Assembly: GCF_015751905.1 (NCBI RefSeq) | Contig: NZ_JADOUF010000001.1 | Coordinates: 1,860,001-1,924,000, forward strand | Origin: Longispora fulva | GTDB lineage: Bacteria > Actinomycetota > Actinomycetes > Mycobacteriales > Micromonosporaceae | Reading direction: 5' to 3' | Length of the DNA stretch: 64,000 nucleotides | In this document: piece by piece, positions 1 to 6,783 of the stretch | How positions within the stretch are numbered: the first letter of the stretch is position 1 | Layout of the letters: each line of letters begins with the position of its first letter | Program-made: the position numbers and the translations under genes | The notes under the pieces: generated by a model | The model's input: only the letters and a program-made list of their open reading frames with translations | Told to the model about the DNA's origin: nothing | Databases searched by the model: none

Positions 1-954
1 GTGCGCCCGCATCGCCGCGAGGGCTACGTCGGCCTCCGCCCCGTCGACGACGGCGACGAGCCGGCCCTCGCAGGCGACGTACAGCGGGTCGATGCCCAAC
101 AGCTCGCACGCGCCGCGCACGTCCCGGCGGACCGGAATCGCCTCCTCCCGCACGATCACGGCCGTCCCGGACGCGGCGGCGATCTCGTTGAGGACCGTCG
201 CGACGCCGCCCCGGGTGGCGTCGCGCAGGCAGCGCACCCCGTCAGTGGCGTCGAGCAGGGCGGCGACCAGGCCGTGCAGGGCTGCGGTGTCGGAGGTGAC
301 GTCGGAGGAGATGTCCAGCTCGCCCCGGGCCAGCATGACGGTCACGCCGTGCTCCCCGACCGGGCCGGACACCAGCACGACGTCGTCGGGCCGGGCGGCG
401 GCGGCGCTGAACGCGCCCTCGCGTTCGACCACCCCGACGCCGGCCGTGGTGATGTAACAGCCGTCGCCCTTGCCGCGCCCGACGACCTTGGTGTCGCCGG
501 TGACGATCGCGACCCCGGCGGCCGCGGCGGCCCTGGCCATCGAGGCGGCGATCCGGCGCAGGTCGGCCACCGGGAAACCCTCCTCGAGGATGAAGCCGGC
601 CGACAGGTACAGCGGGCGGGCCCCGCACACCGCCAGGTCGTTGACCGTGCCGTTGACCGCGAGGTCGCCGATGTCGCCGCCGGGGAAGAACAGCGGGGAC
701 ACCACGTAGGAGTCGGTGGTGAACGCCAGGCGCGCGCCGTCGACGGCGAACCGGGCCCCGTCCTCGAGGGGTTCGAGCAGCGGGTTGCGGAACTCCTCGA
801 GGAACACCGCGTCGATCAGGGTGTGGGTGGCCTTGCCGCCGGCCCCGTGCGCGAGGGTGATGCGTTCCTCGCGGACCGTCGGCCGGCGGCGGCGGGCCCT
901 CTCGATCCGGTCGAGGACCTGCTGTTCGCGGTTGATCAGGGGAAGTTCCCTCAT
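1..954 (-). CDS. hypE: Hydrogenase maturation factor HypE (3' end outside window)
   Basis: HypE dehydrates the carbamoyl group received from HypF on its C-terminal Cys to a thiocyanate, which supplies the CN ligands of the NiFe-site iron. The visible 318 residues read MRELPLINREQQVLDRIE at the start, followed by the PurM/AIR-synthase-type core with AHGAGGKATHTLID, FTTDSYVVSPLFFPGGDIG, NGTVNDLAV, TGDTKVV and RDATRGGVATVLNE, all typical of HypE. The ATG overlaps the hypD stop as ATGA (954-951), so the start is firm and translation is coupled. The C-terminal Cys segment is beyond the left edge and cannot be checked. It is the last visible gene of the hydrogenase operon; hypA, hypB and hypF are not in the window and may follow. 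Confidence 0.95.
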   Translation of the reverse strand, partial: MRELPLINREQQVLDRIERARRRRPTVREERITLAHGAGGKATHTLIDAVFLEEFRNPLLEPLEDGARFAVDGARLAFTTDSYVVSPLFFPGGDIGDLAVNGTVNDLAVCGARPLYLSAGFILEEGFPVADLRRIAASMARAAAAAGVAIVTGDTKVVGRGKGDGCYITTAGVGVVEREGAFSAAAARPDDVVLVSGPVGEHGVTVMLARGELDISSDVTSDTAALHGLVAALLDATDGVRCLRDATRGGVATVLNEIAAASGTAVIVREEAIPVRRDVRGACELLGIDPLYVACEGRLVAVVDGAEADVALAAMRAH

Positions 955-2078
955 GCGCGCGTCGCCTCCCGGACCCGGTCGCGGCTGAACCTGCCGAAGT
1001 TGTAGTACGCGGCGCAGGCCCCCTCCGAGGAGACCATGCACGTGCCGATCGGGGTCTCCGGCGTGCACGCGGTGCCGAACACCTTGCACTCCCACGGCTT
1101 GAGCACGCCCTTGAGCACCTCGCCGCACTGGCACGCCTTGGGGTCGGCGACCCGCACGCCGGGCACCTCGAAGAGCCGTTCGGCGTCGAACCGGGCGTAC
1201 TCCTCGCGCATCCGCAGCGCCGAGTGCGAGATGAAGCCGAGGCCGCGCCACTCGAAGTAGGGCCGCAGTTCCATCGTGCGGCCGATCGCGGCCAGGGCGA
1301 CCGGGTTGCCGTCCCAGGGCACAACCCGGGAGTACTGGTTCTCCACCTCGCACCGCCCCTCGGAAAGCTGGACGAGCAGTTGGTGGACGGACTGCAGGAT
1401 GTCCAGCGGCTCGAACCCTGCGCACACCAGGGGTTTGCCGTAGTCGCGCGCGATGAACTCGTACGGCCGGCAGCCGATCACCGTGGACACGTGCCCGGGG
1501 CCGATGAACCCGTCGAGGCGCAGGTCCGGGGAGTCGAGGATGGCCTTGATGGCCGGGATGATGGTGACGTGGTTGCAGAAGATCGCGAAGTTGTCGACGC
1601 CCTCGGCCTCGGCGCGCAGTACCGTCATCGCGGTGGACGGGGCGGTGGTCTCGAAGCCGATCGCCATGAACACCACCCGCCTGTCCGGGTTCTGTCGGGC
1701 GATCTTCAGGGCGTCCAGCGGCGAGTAGACCATCCGGATGTCGGCGCCGGCGGCCATGGCGTCGAGGAAGGAACCCTGGCCGCCGGGTACGCGCATCATG
1801 TCCCCGAACGAGGTCAGGATGACATCGGGCTGCTCGGCGATGTGCATCGCGTCGTCGACCCGGCCCATCGGGATCACGCACACCGGGCAGCCGGGGCCGT
1901 GCACGAGGGTCACGGACTCGGGCAGGTAGTCCTCCAGGCCGTGCTTGTAGATGGTGTGGGTGTGCCCGCCGCACACCTCCATGAACTTGTACTGCCGGCC
2001 CGGCTCGCACAGTGCCGCGATCCGGGCGGACAGGGCCCGGGCGACGTCGGCGTCGCGGTACTCGTCAACGAAACGCAC
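951..2078 (-). CDS. hypD: Hydrogenase maturation factor HypD
   Basis: HypD is the [4Fe-4S] scaffold on which, together with HypC, the Fe(CN)2CO unit is assembled before insertion into the large subunit. The 375 residues match full family length. CGGHTHT lies at residues 36-42 and GPGCPVC at 61-67 (Cys64, Cys67), the conserved redox and iron-handling motifs. Later Cys residues in PKACQCGEVLKG and GTACTPETPIGTCMVSSEGAC are the cluster ligands and C-terminal motif. Translation starts at GTG (2078) behind GGGAGG, 11 nt after hypC. The stop overlaps the hypE start. Confidence 0.97.
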   Translation of the reverse strand: MRFVDEYRDADVARALSARIAALCEPGRQYKFMEVCGGHTHTIYKHGLEDYLPESVTLVHGPGCPVCVIPMGRVDDAMHIAEQPDVILTSFGDMMRVPGGQGSFLDAMAAGADIRMVYSPLDALKIARQNPDRRVVFMAIGFETTAPSTAMTVLRAEAEGVDNFAIFCNHVTIIPAIKAILDSPDLRLDGFIGPGHVSTVIGCRPYEFIARDYGKPLVCAGFEPLDILQSVHQLLVQLSEGRCEVENQYSRVVPWDGNPVALAAIGRTMELRPYFEWRGLGFISHSALRMREEYARFDAERLFEVPGVRVADPKACQCGEVLKGVLKPWECKVFGTACTPETPIGTCMVSSEGACAAYYNFGRFSRDRVREATRA

Positions 2079-2089
2079 GCGAACCTCCC

Positions 2090-2416
2090 TTACTCGGCGG
2101 CGGACGCGGGGGCGGCCAGGTCGGCCGGGCGCGGGATGAACACGTCGTGCTCGACGATCCGGGAGTCGGCGAACGCCGCCAGCTCGTCGGCATAGGCCTG
2201 GCCGATGCCCTCCAGGAAGTCCAGCGCCGACCGCGCCTCGGCCTCGTCGATCCTGGACAGCGCGAAGCCGACGTGGATCAGGATCCAGTCGCCGGGCGCC
2301 AACGCCTCCTCGACGAGGCCGATGTTGATGGCCCGGCGGACGCCGCTCACGTCCACCAGGGCCAGGTCCGGTTCGGCGAGGATCTCCACGATCTCACCGG
2401 GAATGCCCAGGCACAT
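2090..2416 (-). CDS. hypC: Hydrogenase assembly chaperone HypC
   Basis: HypC binds the hydrogenase large-subunit precursor and HypD and carries the iron centre between them. The protein begins MCLGIPGEIVEI, the family signature in which the Cys after the initiator Met is essential. A small beta-barrel follows (GVRRAINIGL, GDWILIHVGFALSRID). The 108 residues exceed the usual 75-95, because an acidic and Ala/Pro-rich tail follows the core. AGAGAGG stands before the ATG. It lies between the YceI-like gene and hypD in the operon. A second, divergent HypC-like gene lies upstream at 10342-10605, so the operon carries two chaperones of this fold. Confidence 0.95.
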   Translation of the reverse strand: MCLGIPGEIVEILAEPDLALVDVSGVRRAINIGLVEEALAPGDWILIHVGFALSRIDEAEARSALDFLEGIGQAYADELAAFADSRIVEHDVFIPRPADLAAPASAAE

Positions 2417-2432
2417 CCGGGTACCACCTCTC

Positions 2433-2942
2433 TCAGTCGACTGCGCGTACCGCCAACAGACGGACGCGGACCGTCACGTCCGGGTGGACCCGGAGCATCA
2501 GGATCCTCGGCGGGTCGATCCCGAAGTCGCGGACGTCGAAGGCCCGCTCCCCCGTGATCTCCACCGTGTCGGGGTCGGGGAAGACGACCAGCACCTCGCC
2601 GTCGACCGTCCGGGTCACCCCGTGGAACGTCAGATCGCCGCGCACCCGGTAACCGCCGGCCGTCGCGGTGACCTCCCGGACCTCCGCCGTGATCTCCGGG
2701 TACCGGCGGGCGTCCACCCGGCGCAGCAGTTCGCCGTCGTAGAGCCGGTTGCCGGACCGCAGCCGACCGACCGCCAGCCGGAGCCGGCCGGTGGGCCGCG
2801 GTTCCAGGAGCACCGTGCCGCCGTCGACCTCCAGGTCCAGCGCGCCGGTCACCCCGTCGGCCTCGCCGTGGATCGGGTGCACGCTGGTCCGCGCGTCGAT
2901 CCACACCCGGGAGCGGTCCGGCAGGATCCGGAAGGTCGCCAC
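2433..2942 (-). CDS. YceI-like lipocalin-fold protein in hydrogenase operon
   Basis: The 169 residues resemble the YceI family, small beta-barrels that bind polyisoprenoid or quinone-like lipids. Supporting segments are ILPDRSRVWIDARTSVHPIHG near the N-terminus, the central GDLTFHGVTRTVDGEV strand pair (the family's usual 'G.LTI.GVT..V' motif) and a terminal string of beta strands ending MLRVHPDVTVRVRLLAV. There is no signal peptide, so it should be cytoplasmic, unlike E. coli YceI. The start is GTG at 2942, four nt after the stop of the small membrane-peptide gene. Its place inside a hydrogenase operon suggests a role with the electron acceptor or with assembly, but that is inference; the family assignment is fairly safe. 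Confidence 0.8.
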   Translation of the reverse strand: MATFRILPDRSRVWIDARTSVHPIHGEADGVTGALDLEVDGGTVLLEPRPTGRLRLAVGRLRSGNRLYDGELLRRVDARRYPEITAEVREVTATAGGYRVRGDLTFHGVTRTVDGEVLVVFPDPDTVEITGERAFDVRDFGIDPPRILMLRVHPDVTVRVRLLAVRAVD

Positions 2943-2946
2943 CGGC

Positions 2947-3051
2947 TCACATCCGGCGGATCCGCAGGTACCGCCGGATGTCGGGTAACGCGAGCACCAC
3001 GGCCACGACCGCGCCGGCGAGCACCACGCCGGCCACCACCCGTCCCATCAT
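2947..3051 (-). CDS. 34-residue single-span membrane peptide
   Basis: A short ORF sits exactly between hupD and the YceI-like gene. It starts ATG ATG (3051 or 3048); the first ATG forms ATGA with the hupD stop, and GGGGGAG lies 7 nt upstream. The product is MMGRVV, then a hydrophobic stretch (AGVVLAGAVVAVVLAL), then PDIRRYLRIRRM, a strongly basic tail that should stay in the cytoplasm. It resembles the tiny actinobacterial proteins labelled DUF6893 that I recall from such clusters. The size, coupling on both sides and clean membrane-peptide design argue that it is translated. It could tether the hydrogenase or a maturation factor to the membrane; function is unknown. Confidence 0.7.
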   Translation of the reverse strand: MMGRVVAGVVLAGAVVAVVLALPDIRRYLRIRRM

Positions 3052-3560
3052 CGGACTCCCCCTCTCGTGTGATCCTCTGCCGCCTCCGCGGCCAGGGCCC
3101 GGACCAGCAGCACCGCCTCGTCCACGGCCGCGGCGACGGGCGGGCTCAGGCCGATCCCGTCGCCCAGGTCCTCCGGTTCGCAGCCGACAAGCAGCACCCG
3201 GCCGATGTCGGCACCCATCCGGTGCAGCAGGGCCAGGACGGCGTCGGGCTGCATGCCGTGCGCGTCGAGCAGTACCTGCGGGGCGGACCCTGCCGGTGGT
3301 CCAGCCAACTCCGCCGACAGGTCCAGGGCGTAGACCGTGCCCGGGGGTTCGCCCCGCGACGTCGCGTCGACCAGGATCGCCGTGTCGTACCCGGACAGCA
3401 GCTCGTAGGCCAGGTGCACGCCCCGGATGCCGAAGTCCCCGACCTCGGCACCGGCGGGCAGGTCCCCTTCGGCGGTCAGCCTGCGGGCCACCTCGACCCC
3501 GAAGCCGTCGTCGCCGAGGAAGATGTTGCCGAGGCCGGCGACGAGCACCCGGGCGGTCAC
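3048..3560 (-). CDS. hupD: [NiFe]-hydrogenase maturation protease (HupD/HyaD family)
   Basis: This endopeptidase removes the C-terminal extension of the large subunit after nickel insertion. The 170 residues begin VTARVLVAGLGNIFLGDDGF with the family motif GxGNxxxxDDGxG. An Asp in LVDATSRGEPPGT and a His in LLDAHGMQP correspond to the Ni-sensing Asp and His of the HybD family, and the Glu in GFGVEVARR to the third. GCEPEDLGDGIGLSP near the C-terminus is also typical. The start is GTG at 3560, sharing GTGA with the upstream gene; the stop shares ATGA with the membrane-peptide gene. Its likely substrate is encoded at 6784-8571, which keeps a 21-residue tail after its last metal-site motif. Confidence 0.94.
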   Translation of the reverse strand: MTARVLVAGLGNIFLGDDGFGVEVARRLTAEGDLPAGAEVGDFGIRGVHLAYELLSGYDTAILVDATSRGEPPGTVYALDLSAELAGPPAGSAPQVLLDAHGMQPDAVLALLHRMGADIGRVLLVGCEPEDLGDGIGLSPPVAAAVDEAVLLVRALAAEAAEDHTRGGVR

Positions 3561-4948
3561 GGGGACACCCCGTCCGGTCGCAAGGGTTCGACCTCGTCCG
3601 GGGAGAAGTACAGGTATCGGCCGTGCCAGCGGTGCAGGTCCGCCGCCGGGTCGTCGTCGAGGGTGACGGCCAGGTAGCGCACGTCGTCCACGTCGAGGAG
3701 CACGGCCTCGACCGTGGCGTCGCGGCCGGCGAGGAAGATGTCCTGCGCGTCGGAGCGGCGTGCGCCCGGACGCAGCCGGACCCGGGTGCCCCTGGCCACG
3801 GCGACCCCGGCGACGGTGACGCTGTCGCGGTCCGGGTCCACGGCGGCGTCGGCGGCCGGGTCCCACCACGGGGCGGCGCCCGGGTCGAAGAGGCCGACCT
3901 GGGCGGTGGCGGAGGCGCGGTCGTGGGTCGGGGACGTGGTGCGGCGTAGGTAGCGGACCGCGCCGTGCAGCCGGTCCAGGACCTCGGCCGGCATCGTGTC
4001 GACCCGGTCCAGGATCGCCGCCGCCCGGTCGTCGGTGGCCCGCGCCTCCCGCTTCTCCGCGTCGGTGAGCGTCATCGTGCGCAGGGTCAGGATCTCGTCG
4101 ATCTCCAGCGCGTCGAACAGGTCCCCTGGGCTCTCCGGGGCGATGTGCGGGTGGTCGTACAGGATGATCGGGGAGGACAGGACGACCTCGTGGCCGGGTT
4201 CGCCGACGAGTACCGGATAGGTGTGTTCGTTGTGGCACGACGCCGCCGCCGGCCGGGCCCACTCCGGGGGTTCCAGAAGCGACACGAAGGTGCCGTTGCC
4301 AGCGGCGAGCAGGGTGTGCGCGGAGATCAGGGCGCGGCGCAGCGCCCGGTCCCGCCCGGGACGGCCGTCCCCCGCGGAGGCGTTGGCGACCCGGACCCGG
4401 AGCTTGAGCAGGCCGTACGGGCCGTCGAACCGCTCGGCGGACACATGCACGTCCAGCCGGACCGGCCACCGGCGCCGGACCAGCCGGCCGACCTCCGCAC
4501 CGGTGGCGTCGAGGACGGGTTCCACGTCGCGGCCCTCGGGGACGTCGAACCGGATCACCCGCTCCTCGTCGAGCAGGTCGTGCACCGACAGCGCGGCGTC
4601 GCACTGCCGGTCGACGGCCTCCTCCCAGGTGAGCACGTCGCGGCCGTCGACCGGCAACGACTCGACGGGTACGTACCCCGCCGGGTCGCGGCGCTCGACG
4701 GTGCGCGCCTGGAGCTGCAGGAACCGCACCCGCAGCCGCACGGTCGCGTCCGGGCGGGGTTCCAGCAGGCACTCGGTGACCGCGGCCGACGGCTCGCCGC
4801 TGGCCTCGGCGTAGCGGGGCGGGACGAGGACCCCGAACTGCCAGCGGGCCTGGTTCTTGGCCGCCGACGCCCGGTACGGGTACAGCAGGTACCCCTCGTA
4901 GAGCACGGCGTCGGCGACCCGCAGGGCCGCGTCGAACACGTCGGTCAC
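3557..4948 (-). CDS. Conserved hydrogenase-cluster protein of unknown function (463 aa)
   Basis: I do not recognise a functional family. The protein has 463 residues, no signal peptide and no membrane span. It begins VTDVFDAALRVADAVLYEGY and ends in a small beta-rich module (RVRLRPGARRSDAQDIFLAG, then YLAVTLDDDPAADLHRWHGR, YLYFSPDEVEPL). The segments HNEHTYPVLVGE and LSSPIILYDHPHIAPESPGD look like conserved surface or active-site loops rich in His, Asp and Glu. The start is GTG at 4948, coupled as GTGA to the gene before, and the stop couples to hupD. In actinomycete group 1h loci I recall such a long unannotated ORF between the DUF6084-like gene and the protease, so a role in assembly or electron transfer of this hydrogenase type is the best guess. 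Confidence 0.8.
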   Translation of the reverse strand: MTDVFDAALRVADAVLYEGYLLYPYRASAAKNQARWQFGVLVPPRYAEASGEPSAAVTECLLEPRPDATVRLRVRFLQLQARTVERRDPAGYVPVESLPVDGRDVLTWEEAVDRQCDAALSVHDLLDEERVIRFDVPEGRDVEPVLDATGAEVGRLVRRRWPVRLDVHVSAERFDGPYGLLKLRVRVANASAGDGRPGRDRALRRALISAHTLLAAGNGTFVSLLEPPEWARPAAASCHNEHTYPVLVGEPGHEVVLSSPIILYDHPHIAPESPGDLFDALEIDEILTLRTMTLTDAEKREARATDDRAAAILDRVDTMPAEVLDRLHGAVRYLRRTTSPTHDRASATAQVGLFDPGAAPWWDPAADAAVDPDRDSVTVAGVAVARGTRVRLRPGARRSDAQDIFLAGRDATVEAVLLDVDDVRYLAVTLDDDPAADLHRWHGRYLYFSPDEVEPLRPDGVSP

Positions 4949-5586
4949 GGCGCGGCTCCCTCGTGTTCGCCCAGCAGGGTCTCCACGGTCTCGTCCCAGC
5001 CGGTCAGCGCCGCCCGGGACCGGTAGTTCTGCAGGGCGCTGAGCGTGTCGCGGCGCAGCCGGATCCAGCCCTCGCCGGGGAAGTACCGGTCCATCAGGTC
5101 GCGCCAGACGGCGACCGGCAGCCGGTAGCGGGCCTCGTGGTGCCACGGGACCTGCTCCACGGACAGACCGCCCGGGCCGGTGGTGAACACCGTGCCGCTG
5201 AACAGGAACAACAGCGGGATCTCCCCGTCGTCGAGGGCGTGGAAGTACTTGGCGGCGGCGACGTCGAAGTCGTAGGTCACCGGCACGGCCAGGGTCACGT
5301 CCGTGGTGTCAGCGAAGCCGGCGACCAGGGTCGAGCTCTGGGCGAACTGGAGCGGTAGGAGGGTCTCGCCCCACCGGGCCGGCTCGCCGAACACGTCGTT
5401 GAGCAGTTCCGTCTCGGCCGGGGCGTAGTGCCGGCCCCGGGGTTCGATCCGCAGCTGGCAGCGCAGGGCCAGGGTGTGCACCCGGACGCCGGTGGACTCG
5501 CCGATCCGCAGGGTGAACAGGAGCGTGGGCGCCACGCCGTGGGGCTCGGGCCGGGCGTCGACGCAGGCGAAGGACAGGTCGCTCAT
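4945..5586 (-). CDS. DUF6084-like protein of the hydrogenase operon
   Basis: The 213-residue protein has unknown function and begins MSDLSFACVDARPEPHGVAP. It is beta-rich, with the segments LLFTLRIGESTG, VRVHTLALRCQLRIEPRGR and LAVPVTYDFDVAAAKYFHAL, and ends with an acidic WDETVETLLGEHEGAAP. I recall this family as DUF6084, restricted to actinobacteria and found beside DUF5947 in hydrogenase clusters; that label is memory, not a search. Cys residues are few, so it is unlikely to bind an Fe-S cluster itself. Both ends overlap neighbours by ATGA and GTGA, which suggests tight stoichiometry with the flanking proteins. Confidence 0.75.
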   Translation of the reverse strand: MSDLSFACVDARPEPHGVAPTLLFTLRIGESTGVRVHTLALRCQLRIEPRGRHYAPAETELLNDVFGEPARWGETLLPLQFAQSSTLVAGFADTTDVTLAVPVTYDFDVAAAKYFHALDDGEIPLLFLFSGTVFTTGPGGLSVEQVPWHHEARYRLPVAVWRDLMDRYFPGEGWIRLRRDTLSALQNYRSRAALTGWDETVETLLGEHEGAAP

Positions 5587-6200
5587 CCGGTGCCCACCAC
5601 CCGGCTGCGGGCGCGCAGGTCGGTGAAGAAGGTGTCGATCGCCGCCCACGCCTCGGTGCCACCGTCGAAGCCCTTCCAGTGCGTGCGGACCAGGCCGACG
5701 AGGCGGTAGCACGCGTCGATCGGGACCAGGAAGCACTCGAACCCGTCGGCGGTCCGGCGGACCAGGACGGCCTCCACGTCGTCGGCGGCCGGCGGCAGGT
5801 GCGGGTTGGCGGCCAGCACCCGGTCCCAGGAGTCCACGTCCAGCAGGGACTCCGTCGCGCCGGCCGGGCTCGGGTAGAACGCGACCGGGCGGCCCAGCGC
5901 GGAGTTGCGGAAGAAGAACGCCATCCGGACGGGGATCCGCAGCACCTCCCAGTCCGCGTCGGTGAGCACGAAACCGGCGGCGCGCACGTACCGGTCGGGC
6001 ACCCTGCGGTACCGGCCGCCCGCCGCGCCCTCCAGCGCGAACAGCGAGGCGCAGTCCGGGCAGGCGCACAGCAGGCCCCGGTTCTCGGTGTCCACGACGT
6101 GCGGGTGCCCGGCGAGCAGGGTCCTGGCGCACATCTCGCAGCGTTCCACCCGGGGCGTCGCCGGCAGGGGCGCGCGGAACCGGCGTAGTCCCGTGGTCAT
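5583..6200 (-). CDS. DUF5947-like double-CxxC protein of the hydrogenase operon
   Basis: The 205 residues carry two Cys pairs near the N-terminus: ERCEMCART and, about 25 residues on, LLCACPDCASLF. The spacing suits a zinc ribbon or a rubredoxin-like iron site. The rest is a compact alpha/beta domain (DWEVLRIPVRMAFFFRNSAL, RVLAANPHLPPAADDVEAV). I recall it as DUF5947 from actinobacterial hydrogenase loci. An upstream in-frame ATG at 6224 exists, but the ATG at 6200 overlaps the NifU-like stop as ATGA and is preferred. A redox or metal-delivery role is possible; rubredoxin-like HupI of other hydrogenase operons also carries two CxxC motifs, but sequence similarity to it is not evident. Confidence 0.78.
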   Translation of the reverse strand: MTTGLRRFRAPLPATPRVERCEMCARTLLAGHPHVVDTENRGLLCACPDCASLFALEGAAGGRYRRVPDRYVRAAGFVLTDADWEVLRIPVRMAFFFRNSALGRPVAFYPSPAGATESLLDVDSWDRVLAANPHLPPAADDVEAVLVRRTADGFECFLVPIDACYRLVGLVRTHWKGFDGGTEAWAAIDTFFTDLRARSRVVGTG

Positions 6201-6772
6201 GGCCGCGCCCCGGGTACAGGGCATTCCAGGCCGGACAAGGGCAGGTCGGGGAGCCTGGCCGCGACGTACCCGGGAGTGGGTTGGATCTGGAGGAGGTTTC
6301 CGCCGACCGGGGGCGGTGCCACGGTGCCCTCGACGTCGACCCGGGTCACCTCCGGCGCGGCCCGGCGCACCGCTGTCTCGATCGCCGTCGTCGCGGTGAC
6401 CGTGGACGACGGGCAGCCGTGGCAGGTGCCTTCCAGCCGGAGCCGGACCACGCCGTCGTCGTCCACGCCGAGGAGTTCCACGCCCCCGGCGTGCGAGCCG
6501 AGGTAGGGCCGGACCTCCTCCAGGGCGGCCGTTACCCGCTGCGTCGTGTCCCGCGGGTGCAGGTCGTGCACGACGAGCAGTTCGGACACCACGGGGTCGG
6601 CGGCGAGCCGTTCCAGGACCCCGGTGTCGCGGGCCACGGCGGCGATCCGGGTCAGGGCCTCGCCGTAGAGGCCGACGAGCAGGCGGACCAGCTCGTCGGC
6701 GCGCGCCGGGTCGGTGCTTTCGGCGACCAGCCGCTCGATCCGGGTACCGGTGGCCCCGACGTCATAGGTCAC
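6197..6772 (-). CDS. NifU-like Fe-S scaffold/carrier protein
   Basis: A 191-residue protein whose central part is a NifU C-terminal (Nfu) domain: ALEEVRPYLGSHAGGVELLG, then VRLRLEGTCHGCPSSTVTAT, where CxxC within GxCxGCxxS is the labile [4Fe-4S] ligand motif. An alpha-helical N-terminal part of about 90 residues precedes the domain. A tail of about 40 residues includes APPPVGGNLLQIQPTPG. Translation starts at GTG 6772 behind GGAGGG, 11 nt after the large-subunit gene. It probably supplies or repairs Fe-S clusters for the many cluster-binding Cys residues of the small subunit encoded two genes upstream. Confidence 0.88.
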   Translation of the reverse strand: MTYDVGATGTRIERLVAESTDPARADELVRLLVGLYGEALTRIAAVARDTGVLERLAADPVVSELLVVHDLHPRDTTQRVTAALEEVRPYLGSHAGGVELLGVDDDGVVRLRLEGTCHGCPSSTVTATTAIETAVRRAAPEVTRVDVEGTVAPPPVGGNLLQIQPTPGYVAARLPDLPLSGLECPVPGARP

Positions 6773-6783
6773 GTGCCCTCCGC

